NCBI GenBank assembly: GCA_037445635.1
Contig: JBBIKC010000027.1
Location: 1-47,640 of the forward strand
Source: JBFMCC01 sp037445635
Lineage (GTDB): Bacteria > Chloroflexota > Anaerolineae > Anaerolineales > Villigracilaceae
Length of the DNA stretch: 47,640 nucleotides
Direction: 5' to 3'
The position numbers and the translations under genes were made by a program. Shown here piece by piece: positions 29,515-37,631 of the stretch (positions within the stretch are counted from its first letter, which is position 1; each line of letters begins with the position of its first letter). The notes below the pieces were generated by a model. It saw only the letters and a list, made by a program, of their open reading frames with translations. It was not told where the DNA came from and ran no database searches.

Positions 29515-32115
29515 TCAACTCCTCAACTTCGCGCCGACCTCATGCTCCAGCCGTTTCACGATCTTGTTGCGGATCGCGGCGGCTTCGGCGTCGGTCATCG
29601 TTTTGTCGGCGGCTTGATACGTCAGACTGTACGCCAGCGATTTCTTGCCCTTGCCGATTTGATCTCCGCGATAGACGTCGAACAGGCGGACGTCGGTCAC
29701 GCTTCGGCCTCCCGTCTGGCGGATGAGGCCTTCGACGCGCGCCGCGGCCACCGATTCGTCCACGATGACGGCGATATCTTCATAGATGGGCGGAAACTCG
29801 GGGACAGGAACGATTCCATAGGCGGGGTTCAACGAGCGCAGAGTCTCGATGTCGAATTCCGCCACTAGGACGGGACGCGCGCCCACTTCGTATTTTTCCT
29901 TCGTCAGCGGATGCAGTTCGCCGAAGACGCCCACGACCTGTCCGTTCACGGTCACTTGCGCGGCTTTGCCGGGGTGCAGGAACGCGGCGGAGTCGGTTGG
30001 GGCGTAGGAAACGTCCTCGAAACCGAGTCCCGCCAAAAGGAGTTCGATGCGTCCTTTCAGGTCGTAGAAGTCCAGCGCGGGGGAGTCTTTCACGTCCCAC
30101 GCGGAGGCGATCCGCAGGCCGGTCATCACGATGGCGAGACGCGGCAGTTCGCGCGGCAAATCATTTTTGACAGGCTCGAAGACGGGGCCGAGCTCGAACA
30201 GTTCGAGCGTTTCGGCGCGCGCGTTTTTCTCCGCGGCATCCAGCACGGAGGCCAGCAGACTGCGGCGCAAGACGTTACGCTCGGGCGTGATGGGGTTGGC
30301 GATGCGCGCGTAGTCGTCGTGCGCGGCGAGGCGGCCTTCGCGTTCGGGCGAGGTCATGCGATAGGTGACGACTTCCTGCAAGCCGAGGCGGACGAGGAGA
30401 TCGCGAACGCGTTCCTCCCACTCGAAGGCGGGATTTCCAATTTGAGGCGGAAGCGGGTCGGCGAGCCGCGTTTCGGGAATGCGGTCGAAGCCGTACAGCC
30501 GCGCGATTTCTTCCATCAGGTCAGCCACGCCGACGATGCCTTCGCCGATGTCGAGGCGATGGGGGGGAGCGGTGACTGATATTCGATATTCGATGTTCGA
30601 TAATTCGATATTCGATAATTCGATATTCGATAATTCGATGTTCGATAATTCGTTGTTCGATTTTCGAGTATCGAGTATCGTCTCTCGAATATCGCATTTA
30701 AATTCGAGCCGTTCGAGCAACGATGCGATTTCCTGCGCGGAAAGTTCGATGCCGAGGATGCGTTTGACATCGCGCGGCGAAATTTCCACGACCGATTCTT
30801 TCGGCGGGAGGGGATAGCTGTCCACCAGGCCCGCTTCGATTTTGCCGCCCGACCATTCGGCCATGAGTTGCAGGCCGCGGCGGACGCCCGTCTCCGCGAG
30901 CGCGGGATGGACGCCGCGCGAGAATCGGAACGAGGCTTCGGAGGGCAGGTTGTGCTGTTTGGCCGTGCGGCGGATGTTGATGAAGTTCCAGGCCGCGCCT
31001 TCGAGCAGGATGGTTTTTGTGTTCTCGGACACTTCGCTTTCCGCGCCGCCCATCACGCCCGCGATGGAGAGAGGTCCCTTCTCGTCGCACACAAGGACGT
31101 TGATCGAGGAGAGCGTGCGTTCCACGTTATCGAGCGTGACGAGTTTCTCGCCGTCCTGCGCGGCGCGGGTGATGATTTTGACTTGCTTCTTCCCCGCGCG
31201 TTTCTTTAGCACATCGTAATCGAATGCGTGCAACGGTTCGCCGAGTTCGAGCATGGCGTAGTTGGTCGCGTCCACGATGTTGTTGATGGGACGCACGCCC
31301 GCCAGCCGGAGTCTGCGCTGCACCCAGTAGGGACTGGGGCGTATCTCCACGCCGCGAATCAATCCAAGCACGAAGCGCGGGTTCAACTGCGGATCGGTAA
31401 TCTCGATCTCCGCAAACTCTCCCACCTGTGTACCTGTGTACATGTCTACCTGTGTACGCATCTTTCGTCCCGTCATGGCGGCGAGTTCGCGAGCGAGTCC
31501 GTACACATTCGCGTTGCGCGCCATGTTCGGGTTGATTTTCACGTCCAGCACCGCGTCGCCCATGTAATCCACGAGCGGAGTCCCAACGGGCGCGTCGTCA
31601 TCGAGCAGGATGATGCCCTCGTGTTCCTCGCTGATGCCCAGTTCCTTCTCCGAGCAGACCATCGAGTAGGATTCCACGCCGCGGATCTTGGCGCGCTTGA
31701 GGGTGGTGAGGACGAGTCCCTCGGCGTGGCCGTCGTAGATCGTCGCGCCTTCCTTCGCGTACGCGACCTTGATCGGCTTTGCGAGTTTGCCCGTCCCTTT
31801 CAGGTGGAAGATGTTTGGCGCGCCCGTCAGGACGACTTGCTCCTGCATCCCGTCGAAGAGATCGAGAAGCGTCAGACGGTCCGCGTTGGGATGCGGCTTC
31901 ACTTCGCGGATCTCGGCCACCACGATCTTGTCGCGGTCCCAGCCGATACCCGAAGTTTTGAATTCATTTGCGGCGTTCTCCTTCGGCATGGGGAGGCCCG
32001 CGTAGCGGATCTCCTCCACTTCCAGTCCGCCGAAGGTGAATACGCGCGCGATGTCTTCGACGGGGAGATCGTCAATGTCAACGAAATCTTTTAGCCAGGA
32101 GATTGGTAGTTTCAT
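29515..32115 (-). CDS. pheT: Phenylalanyl-tRNA synthetase beta subunit PheT, with an in-frame repeat insert
   Basis: 866 aa, longer than the usual about 800. N-terminal EMAP-II-like tRNA-binding domain (IREVKPHPNADRLTL), B3/B4 editing domain, B5, catalytic-like core and C-terminal FDX-ACB anticodon-binding domain. Forms the alpha2-beta2 enzyme with PheS and edits Tyr-tRNA-Phe. Residues about 475-512 are encoded by a TCGATATTCG word array (30579-30694), giving ELSNI repeated in tandem just before the VTAPPHRLDI strand of B5. The ribosome site (AAGGAA) directly abuts the word array that closes the S23 cassette. Operon order pheS, cassette, pheT. Confidence 0.94.
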   Translation of the reverse strand: MKLPISWLKDFVDIDDLPVEDIARVFTFGGLEVEEIRYAGLPMPKENAANEFKTSGIGWDRDKIVVAEIREVKPHPNADRLTLLDLFDGMQEQVVLTGAPNIFHLKGTGKLAKPIKVAYAKEGATIYDGHAEGLVLTTLKRAKIRGVESYSMVCSEKELGISEEHEGIILLDDDAPVGTPLVDYMGDAVLDVKINPNMARNANVYGLARELAAMTGRKMRTQVDMYTGTQVGEFAEIEITDPQLNPRFVLGLIRGVEIRPSPYWVQRRLRLAGVRPINNIVDATNYAMLELGEPLHAFDYDVLKKRAGKKQVKIITRAAQDGEKLVTLDNVERTLSSINVLVCDEKGPLSIAGVMGGAESEVSENTKTILLEGAAWNFINIRRTAKQHNLPSEASFRFSRGVHPALAETGVRRGLQLMAEWSGGKIEAGLVDSYPLPPKESVVEISPRDVKRILGIELSAQEIASLLERLEFKCDIRETILDTRKSNNELSNIELSNIELSNIELSNIEYRISVTAPPHRLDIGEGIVGVADLMEEIARLYGFDRIPETRLADPLPPQIGNPAFEWEERVRDLLVRLGLQEVVTYRMTSPEREGRLAAHDDYARIANPITPERNVLRRSLLASVLDAAEKNARAETLELFELGPVFEPVKNDLPRELPRLAIVMTGLRIASAWDVKDSPALDFYDLKGRIELLLAGLGFEDVSYAPTDSAAFLHPGKAAQVTVNGQVVGVFGELHPLTKEKYEVGARPVLVAEFDIETLRSLNPAYGIVPVPEFPPIYEDIAVIVDESVAAARVEGLIRQTGGRSVTDVRLFDVYRGDQIGKGKKSLAYSLTYQAADKTMTDAEAAAIRNKIVKRLEHEVGAKLRS
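30579..30694. repeat. TCGATATTCG/TCGATAATTCG word array inside pheT
   Basis: About ten degenerate copies of (T)TCGATA(A)TTCGA in near-tandem, all in frame, turning to the complementary TCGAGTATCG form toward the right end. Same word family as arrays at 15950, 32131, 32652 and 33807. Confidence 0.88.
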
Positions 32116-32130
32116 AATAATTCCTTCGGA

Positions 32131-32180
32131 GTTCGATATTCGTTATTCGATATTCGATATTCGTTATTCGATATTCGAGT
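32131..32180. repeat. Left word array of the pheS-pheT S23 cassette
   Basis: TTCGATATTCG/TTCGTTATTCG words in tandem on the plus strand. The stop codon of the four-helix-bundle gene (ending SNIE) is supplied by this array. Inverted relative to the array at 32652-32730. Confidence 0.88.
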
Positions 32181-32634
32181 CTGACAATGGTAATGCGTTA
32201 TCTTCAACAATGTAGTCAGAAGCCGCTTCGCGGATAATGTAGTTCGCGCCTGGCTCGTTGGCTCCCTGTTTGCTCTTTTTCAGGAAACCGATATAACCAT
32301 TGATGAGACGATTCAGGTTTTCTCCATCAACAACCAGGTTTTTGTAAAGTTCATCGGGCAGGTAACCAACTCTGTTCGCGTAAACGATATGGCTGAGGGT
32401 TTCTTCCAATGAACCGCGAGCGATGTAGCAAAACCGTACATTATCCTGAAAGTAGAATCGTCCGTGTCCTTCGGCGATATTGGCAGGGATGCTTTGCGAA
32501 GAGCGCCGCATTTGTTGGGAAAGCGCGTATTTTTCTTCCAATGGCAACAAAGGTAAAACAACTTTGTTGATACGTACAGCAAAGTCGCGCGCCTTGCACC
32601 AGGCATCCAATTTTTCCAATCCGCTCACGCTCAT
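32164..32634 (-). CDS. S23/IVP-type four-helix bundle protein inserted between pheS and pheT
   Basis: 156 aa from the ATG at 32634 behind AAGGAG; upstream frame is word repeat. The protein is a four-helix bundle (LEKLDAWCKARDFAVRI, LSQQMRRSSQSIPANIAEGHGR, GSLEETLSHIVYA), the family first seen as ORFs in intervening sequences of 23S rRNA and related to Avd of retroelements. Positive charge and relatives suggest RNA or nucleic-acid binding; no enzyme activity is known. The last residues fall inside the repeat. It is flanked by inverted word arrays and breaks the usual pheST junction. The C-terminal 30 residues are longer than the common domain. Confidence 0.87.
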   Translation of the reverse strand: MSVSGLEKLDAWCKARDFAVRINKVVLPLLPLEEKYALSQQMRRSSQSIPANIAEGHGRFYFQDNVRFCYIARGSLEETLSHIVYANRVGYLPDELYKNLVVDGENLNRLINGYIGFLKKSKQGANEPGANYIIREAASDYIVEDNALPLSDSNIE

Positions 32635-32651
32635 TTTCTTCTCCTTGACAC

Positions 32652-32730
32652 CGAATATCGAGTATCGAGTATCGAATATCGAGTATCGAGTATCGAGTAT
32701 CGAATATCGAGTATCGAGTATCGAATTATC
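32652..32730. repeat. Right word array of the pheS-pheT S23 cassette
   Basis: At least eight tandem CGAGTATCGA/CGAATATCGA words on the plus strand, complementary in style to the left array. It begins about 15 nt upstream of the ribosome site of the four-helix gene and ends close to the pheS stop (32735). Confidence 0.88.
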
Positions 32731-32734
32731 GTTC

Positions 32735-33793
32735 CTAAAACTGCCCCAAGAATCTGACATCGTTCCCCCAGAAATAACGGATGTCGTCAATCTTGTAGCG
32801 CAGCATCAACTGTCGCTCGGGACCCATGCCCCAGGCGAAGCCGGAATAACGCTTCGGGTCGTAGCCGCCGTTTTGCAGCACCACAGGATGCACCATGCCG
32901 CATCCGAGAATCTCCAGCCAGCCCGAACGCTTGCAGACCGAGCATCCCTTTCCGCCGCAGACGAAACATTCCACGTCCATCTCGGCGGAAGGCTCGGTGA
33001 ACGGGAAGTGGTCGGCGCGGAAACGCGTGCGGGCATTTTGCCCGAACATGCGCCGCGCGAAATCGCTCAGCGTCCCTTTCAGGTCGGCGAAGGTGATGCC
33101 CTCGCCCACGGCGAGTCCCTCCACCTGGTTGAACTGCATCTCGGAGCGCGCCGTGATCTGCTCATAGCGGAAGCACATGCCCGGCAGCGCAATGCGGATC
33201 GGCGGCGGGTTCTGCGGATTGGTCGCGGCGAACTCGCGCATGGCGCGGATCTGCCCGGGCGAGGTCTGCGTGCGAAGCAAAATGGGGTTGTCTCCCCTTC
33301 CCTCGGCTTCAACGTAAAACGAGTCCTGCATCTCCCGCGCGGGATGGTGCGGCGGGAAATTCAACAACTGGAAGTTATATTCGTCCGTCTCCACCTCGCG
33401 CGAGGTGTACACCTGAAAGCCCATCTCCTTCAGGATGTCCAGCACGCGGCGCAACTGCTGGGTGGACGGATGCAGACGCCCGACGTTGACCCGCCGCCCC
33501 GGCAATGTGACGTCGAGCGCGTCCTCCTCGAGCGACCTTGCCAGCGCCGCGGCCTTGATCTCCGTCTCGCGCGCCGCGAGAGCCGCCTCGAGCGCGGCCT
33601 TCACTCGGTTCGCCGCCTGACCGACCGCAGGCCTCTCCTCCTTCGAAAGTTTCCCCAGCCCTGCAAAGACCTGCATCAGGGGGGAACTCCGCCCGAGTTG
33701 GGCAATCTTCCACGCCTGAAGCGCCTCCTCGGTCAAGGCCGAAGCGAGCGCGTCCAGCGCAGATTTTTCGATATCGTTCAATTGATCTTGCAT
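32735..33793 (-). CDS. pheS: Phenylalanyl-tRNA synthetase alpha subunit PheS
   Basis: 352 aa from the ATG at 33793 behind GGAGGCACG; the longer open frame upstream is T-box and repeat DNA. Coiled-coil N-terminal domain, then the class II core: motif 2 region SREVETDEYNFQLLN and HHPAREMQDSFYV, LLRTQTSPGQIRAM, and motif 3 FAWGMGPERQLML. A CxxC-x4-CxxC knuckle (CFVCGGKGCSVC) precedes motif 3. Charges tRNA-Phe with PheT. Transcription is predicted to be controlled by the T-box upstream. Confidence 0.96.
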   Translation of the reverse strand: MQDQLNDIEKSALDALASALTEEALQAWKIAQLGRSSPLMQVFAGLGKLSKEERPAVGQAANRVKAALEAALAARETEIKAAALARSLEEDALDVTLPGRRVNVGRLHPSTQQLRRVLDILKEMGFQVYTSREVETDEYNFQLLNFPPHHPAREMQDSFYVEAEGRGDNPILLRTQTSPGQIRAMREFAATNPQNPPPIRIALPGMCFRYEQITARSEMQFNQVEGLAVGEGITFADLKGTLSDFARRMFGQNARTRFRADHFPFTEPSAEMDVECFVCGGKGCSVCKRSGWLEILGCGMVHPVVLQNGGYDPKRYSGFAWGMGPERQLMLRYKIDDIRYFWGNDVRFLGQF

Positions 33794-33806
33794 TCGTGCC
33801 TCCGTA

Positions 33807-33882
33807 GATTCGATATTCGAACTTCGATAATTCGATACTCGATATTCGAATCGAATTATCGAATATCGTTTGTCGAGTATCG
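33807..33882. repeat. TCGATATTCG word array between T-box terminator and pheS
   Basis: Words ATTCGATATTCGAAC, TTCGATAATTCG and then complementary CGAATTATCGAATATCG form an inverted, hairpin-capable array in the pheS 5' UTR, downstream of the T-box terminator and about 13 nt from the start codon. Confidence 0.85.
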
Positions 33883-33884
33883 GT

Positions 33885-34190
33885 CTTGAAAACAAGAACT
33901 CCCGTCCACCAATGGGACGGGAGACGGTTCCCGCGGTACCACCCAAGTTAATCACGTAAGTGTGATTCGCTTTACGCCGACCAACATCGGCTCTCCTTCT
34001 AACGTCGGAGTCACGGTTTGGACTACTTGTACTGCAAAATTTATTTTGCGCAAGATGAATCTTGCGGTACGTTCACCCGAACGGCTCGAGAGGGAACTTC
34101 GACTGGGTTCGACCGGGCGCAGGTTTCAGCCTTGCCTTGCGCCTCTCTGGCGGCGTCCGCCAGTCTACTTTCCTCTGTCACAGCCTTTTT
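33885..34190 (-). promoter_or_regulatory. T-box leader (tRNA-Phe sensing) of the pheST operon
   Basis: Read leftward: stem I from GGCTGTGACAGAGG (about 34184) to CCTCTCGAGCC, with specifier TTC (34094-34096) in the GAAG-TTC-CC loop context, matching Phe; stem III CCGATGTTGGTCGG; the conserved T-box GGTGGTACCGCGG (33931-33943) that pairs with uncharged tRNA; then a terminator (33899-33923, stem CTCCCGTCC) with a TTCTTGTTTT tail. Uncharged tRNA-Phe would favour antitermination and pheST expression. A 42-bp palindromic repeat (34029-34070) is inserted in the linker after stem I. Confidence 0.93.
34029..34070. repeat. Double-hairpin GTACTGCAA...TTGCGGTAC repeat, copy 2, inside the T-box leader
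   Basis: Two palindromes (GCAAAATTTATTTTGC and GCAAGATGAATCTTGC) between GTAC ends. Same ends and right palindrome as the element at 19560-19608. It sits between stem I and stem III of the T-box. Confidence 0.82.
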
Positions 34191-34212
34191 GATTGGCTCG
34201 CCTGTTGGACTT

Positions 34213-34241
34213 TATTATCTGCAAAACAAATGGAGTGTCAA
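34213..34241 (-). promoter_or_regulatory. Promoter of the T-box/pheST transcript
   Basis: On the minus strand TTGACA (34241-34236), 17-bp spacer, ATAATA (34218-34213), about 25 nt upstream of T-box stem I. It lies just after the stop of the small lipoprotein gene. Confidence 0.75.
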
Positions 34242-34251
34242 GGGCCGGCTT

Positions 34252-34632
34252 TCAACGGATGCCGCTGTCGTACGTCACGGTGATGTGAGTAAATTGCCCG
34301 GGCAGGACTGTGAAGGTCTGCTCTGCGGCGAAGGGAAGAGGCATTCCCTCGGGAGATTCGGGATGCAGGATATATTCGCCCGGGGCGAGGCTGATCCGGA
34401 AGCGCCCCTCCCCATCGGTTTGGAACTCCGTCACTTTCCGACCGTCGAGGCTGTTGACCGTTAAAACGGCCTGATACGGCTGGTCGGGACATTCTTGGCC
34501 CGCCTGCACGACGGGGCAGGTCGGTCCGATGAAGACCTGTCCCTCGATGCCGCTGCCGGTCGGCGCGGGCGCGGTCAACGGCGCGCAGGCAGTGGGAAGC
34601 AAAACGAGCAGGGAGAGGAGAATCCGAAACAT
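34252..34632 (-). CDS. Small lipoprotein with carboxypeptidase-regulatory-like domain
   Basis: 126 aa with AAAGGAGG before the ATG. Lipobox LLPTAC (Cys about 16), then one beta-sandwich domain (GIEGQVFIGP ... ILHPESPEG ... FTHITVTYD) of the carboxypeptidase D regulatory/transthyretin-like type, where GEYIL and the GRFRISL strand are recognisable. Probably an exported, membrane-anchored domain of unknown ligand. Sits 48 nt downstream of the polysaccharide deacetylase gene on the same strand. Confidence 0.75.
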   Translation of the reverse strand: MFRILLSLLVLLPTACAPLTAPAPTGSGIEGQVFIGPTCPVVQAGQECPDQPYQAVLTVNSLDGRKVTEFQTDGEGRFRISLAPGEYILHPESPEGMPLPFAAEQTFTVLPGQFTHITVTYDSGIR

Positions 34633-34680
34633 GTTGCCTCCTTTTCCTCGAACGACTCTCCGCCCGATGAATAAGTTCCC

Positions 34681-35649
34681 TTATGGGACCAGTGTGCCGC
34701 TTTCGGTTGGCGTGATACCGGGAACGGGAGTCGCAGGAGGCACATCCGTCGGGATATAGGCAGGGTCGCCGTCCCAGGGCAGATAACCGATGAAGGCTTT
34801 CATATCGAAATTGCTTTGCACCTCCCAGCGTTGCAGGAAGAACAGATTGCCCTGGCCCTGTTCGGCAGTGTAACCCAGCCCCATGGCGGCGATGTAGCCT
34901 GCAAAATGGACGTAATCCACGGTTGCTCTGCCTGCCTTGCCGAAGGGATAGGCAAAGGTGCGCACGGGCACGCCAAGCAGGGACTCCAACTGCTCTTTCG
35001 ATTCGACGATCTCGGCGCGCTGGTTATCGGGCGATTTCACCAAGTCGGTATGATTCATGCTGTGACTGCCGATCTCCCAGCCCGCGGCGGCCATCTCCTG
35101 CACCTGTTCGACCGAGATGTAATTCGGCTGGCCGACGAAGTTGCTGACCAGGTAGAACACGCCCTTGAAACCGTACTTTTCCATGATGGGAAAGGCGTTT
35201 TCGTACACATCCACGTCGCCGTCGTCGAAGGTGATGAGGATGGGGCGCGGCGGCAGGTCCGCGCCCTCGGTGATGGCCTTGACCAGCAGTTCAGTGGTGA
35301 TGGTCTCGTAGCCCCAGTCGTGGAGCAGTTTCATCTGTTGCTCGAATCGTTCGGGCGGGACGCGGTAGCGGCTGAAATAGTCTGTGGACTGGATGTGATG
35401 GTAGAGGAGAATGGGGACAGTGACCAGTCCCGGTCCCTGGGCGACGCGCGTCGAGGTGGGCGTGGGTTGGGGGGTGAAGGTTGGGGTGGATGTGAACGTT
35501 GGGGTAACGGCGGCGGGTCCGGTGGGGGGCAGAGACGGCTCCGCCTCCACCGGGTGAGAGGCGGGGGCGGGAGTCGCGGGCGCGAATCCGTTGCATCCGC
35601 TGAGGAGCAGCGCCAGGGTCAGGAAGAGAAGCGGGAGTTTTGTCTTCAT
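34681..35649 (-). CDS. Polysaccharide deacetylase-family lipoprotein (CE4)
   Basis: 322 aa from the ATG at 35649. Lipobox LLLSGC (Cys about 17) and a Thr/Pro-rich linker (FTSTPTFTPQPTPTS) lead to a NodB domain: PILLYHHI, the TFDDGDVDVYENA metal/catalytic motif, and GSHSMNHTDL with the His pair. Expected to deacetylate a cell-wall or extracellular polysaccharide outside the membrane. The TFDDG Asp pair and SHSxxH are intact, so an active metallo-enzyme is likely. Possibly cotranscribed with the following small lipoprotein. Confidence 0.87.
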   Translation of the reverse strand: MKTKLPLLFLTLALLLSGCNGFAPATPAPASHPVEAEPSLPPTGPAAVTPTFTSTPTFTPQPTPTSTRVAQGPGLVTVPILLYHHIQSTDYFSRYRVPPERFEQQMKLLHDWGYETITTELLVKAITEGADLPPRPILITFDDGDVDVYENAFPIMEKYGFKGVFYLVSNFVGQPNYISVEQVQEMAAAGWEIGSHSMNHTDLVKSPDNQRAEIVESKEQLESLLGVPVRTFAYPFGKAGRATVDYVHFAGYIAAMGLGYTAEQGQGNLFFLQRWEVQSNFDMKAFIGYLPWDGDPAYIPTDVPPATPVPGITPTESGTLVP

Positions 35650-35743
35650 GGGAATCGGCGCATTGTACCCCATTTGTTTTGCCACAACGAGCACGGAGTT
35701 TTTTTGTTGCTCTCTGTGTGCTCCGCGATCTCCATGGTGAAGA

Positions 35744-36508
35744 TTATTGGTTGAGTTCCCAAATAATCCGCAAGCCGTCGAGCGTGAGCCACGGAGCTAT
35801 GACATCTATTACGTCGGTTTCCTTCGCGACGATCTCGGCGAGTCCGCCCGTGGCGATGACCTTCATGTCGCCGCCGAGTTCGGCGCGGAAGCGGGCGACC
35901 ATGCCTTCGACCATCGAAACGTAGCCGAATAAAAGACCCGACTGCATGGCGTGGACGGTGTTGCGGCCGATGACCGACGGCGGGCGCTGGATGTCAACGC
36001 GGGCGAGTTTGGCGGCGCGGTGGAAGAGGGCCTCCGCGGCGAGATTGATGCCCGCGGTGATGGCGCCGCCGAGATATTGACCGTCGGCAGTGACGGCGTT
36101 GAAGGTGGTGGCTGTGCCGAAATCCACGACGCAGGCGGGGCCTCCGTACAGCGTGTGGACCGCGACCGCGTCGGCGACGCGGTCCGCGCCGACCGCGCGC
36201 GGGTCTTCATAACGGATTTTGATTCCCGTCTTCACGCCTGCATCCACGATGAGCGGCTCGCGTTTGAGGTACTGGCGGCAGGCCTGCGCGACGCGCCCGG
36301 TCAGCGGCGGAACGACCGAGGCGAGGCAGATTCCCGTCAGGTCGGCGGGGGTCTTGCCGATGTGCGTGAGCAGGCCGAGAAATTGCAGGCCGTATTCGTC
36401 GGGCATGCGCGCGTCCTCGGTGGCCAGTCGCCAATGATGGACGAGCGTTTCGCCTTCATAGAGGCCGATAGTCAGGTTGGTATTGCCGAGGTCAATGGCG
36501 AGGAGCAT
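35744..36508 (-). CDS. coaX: Type III pantothenate kinase CoaX
   Basis: 254 aa from the ATG at 36508. Contains LLAIDLGNTNLTIGLY (phosphate-binding loop 1), GADRVADAVAVH and VVDFGTATTFNAV, the ASKHA-fold signatures of CoaX, the first step of coenzyme A synthesis. TATACT ends 6 nt before the ATG with no ribosome site, so a leaderless message is likely; a longer in-frame opening upstream would include the promoter. Divergent from the L,D-transpeptidase across 95 bp. Confidence 0.93.
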   Translation of the reverse strand: MLLAIDLGNTNLTIGLYEGETLVHHWRLATEDARMPDEYGLQFLGLLTHIGKTPADLTGICLASVVPPLTGRVAQACRQYLKREPLIVDAGVKTGIKIRYEDPRAVGADRVADAVAVHTLYGGPACVVDFGTATTFNAVTADGQYLGGAITAGINLAAEALFHRAAKLARVDIQRPPSVIGRNTVHAMQSGLLFGYVSMVEGMVARFRAELGGDMKVIATGGLAEIVAKETDVIDVIAPWLTLDGLRIIWELNQ

Positions 36509-36603
36509 GGGATAAGTATACACGGAAAAGGTGCACAGGTATGCACGTGCGCAGGGAAGCGCGCTTAGCATATTCGCGCCTTTCGCGTTAGAATCATTCC
36601 ACG

Positions 36604-37629
36604 ATGTCGTCCCTTAATGGTCTCACGCGCCGCGATTTCCTCAAACTGACCGGTGCCGGCCTGTTCGGCCTGTTCCTCGCAAGTCAGCGCGTGGACGAGG
36701 TCCTCGCCGCCCCGCCTCAGCAGGGACGCGCCACCTTCAGCGGCGTACCGGTCTACGATCAGCCCGCCTTCTCGGCCGGCCAAACCGCCCTGCTTGGCCG
36801 GGATGCCGTCGTGGATATAAAATTCCTTACCATCGGCGAGGGCACCTACAACCGCGTCTGGTACCGCCTCGCGGACGGGTTCACATATTCGGGCTGGCTC
36901 CAACCGGTCAAGACCATCCCGCAGACTCCGCAAACCAAATTGGCGCGCTCCAAAATGCTCGGCGAAGTGACTGTCCCGTTCCTCGACACGCGCCGCGCCG
37001 CATCCATCAACTCGAAGCGCAGTATGCGCCTGTATTACGGAAGCACGCACTGGGTTACGGACGTGGCGGTGAACGAGGACGACGGCAGTGTCTGGTACAA
37101 AATTTACGACAAAGTTCTGCGCTTGTACTTTTACGTCAACGCCTCGGAAATGCGCCTCGTCCCGGATGTGGAACTGACGCGGCTCTCCCCGGACGTCCCC
37201 GACGCCCTGAAATCCATCCATGTGGACCTGGCCACACAGACCGTCACCGCCTTCGAGGGCGAGAGGCTCGTCCTGCACTCGCGCTGTGCCAGCGGCGTCA
37301 AAGGGACGCGCACCCCGCTCGGCGATTTCCAGACCTATCACAAAGGCCCGTCCATTCACATGACCAACCAGGGCGACGAAGAATTGAATATCTACGACCT
37401 GCCCGGCGTGCCGTGGGTCAGTTTCTTCACCGGGCTCGGACACGCCCTGCACGGCACGTACTGGCACAACGATTTCGGCAAGCCGCGCTCGCACGGCTGT
37501 GTGAACCTGCCCAACAGCGCCGCGAAGTTCCTCTACCGCTGGACCAGCCCCACGGTCCCGCCCGAAACGGAATATTTGCACAAGCCAAAAGAGGGCACAA
37601 CTGTCCATATAATCGCATCACAGGAGTAA
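36604..37629 (+). CDS. Tat-exported L,D-transpeptidase (YkuD domain)
   Basis: 341 aa. Twin-arginine signal TRRDFLKLTGAGLFGLF (about residues 8-24) and an A-x-A-like cleavage site near LAAP. The central region resembles SH3-like wall-binding modules (VPVYDQP ... VWYRLADG, MRLYYGSTHWV). The YkuD domain starts near residue 200 (KSIHVDLATQTVTAFEGE) and ends with the catalytic PRSHGCVNLP, Cys299. Expected to form 3-3 peptidoglycan cross-links or attach proteins outside the membrane. TAGAAT lies 9 nt before the ATG. Three nt separate it from the LURP-like gene. Confidence 0.9.
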   Translation: MSSLNGLTRRDFLKLTGAGLFGLFLASQRVDEVLAAPPQQGRATFSGVPVYDQPAFSAGQTALLGRDAVVDIKFLTIGEGTYNRVWYRLADGFTYSGWLQPVKTIPQTPQTKLARSKMLGEVTVPFLDTRRAASINSKRSMRLYYGSTHWVTDVAVNEDDGSVWYKIYDKVLRLYFYVNASEMRLVPDVELTRLSPDVPDALKSIHVDLATQTVTAFEGERLVLHSRCASGVKGTRTPLGDFQTYHKGPSIHMTNQGDEELNIYDLPGVPWVSFFTGLGHALHGTYWHNDFGKPRSHGCVNLPNSAAKFLYRWTSPTVPPETEYLHKPKEGTTVHIIASQE

Positions 37630-37631
37630 TC

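Noticed and set aside
30579..30694. Possible CRISPR array
   Set aside because: The repeats are 10-12 bp, degenerate and contiguous with no unique spacers; the same holds for 32131-32180, 32652-32730 and 38214-38284.
32635..32790. Extension of the first S23-type protein with tandem ILDTRYS
   Set aside because: Those residues are translation of the flanking word array; the ribosome site AAGGAG points to the ATG at 32634.
33794..33955. N-terminal extension of PheS
   Set aside because: It translates T-box terminator and word-repeat DNA; the ATG at 33793 has GGAGG and gives a normal PheS N-terminus.
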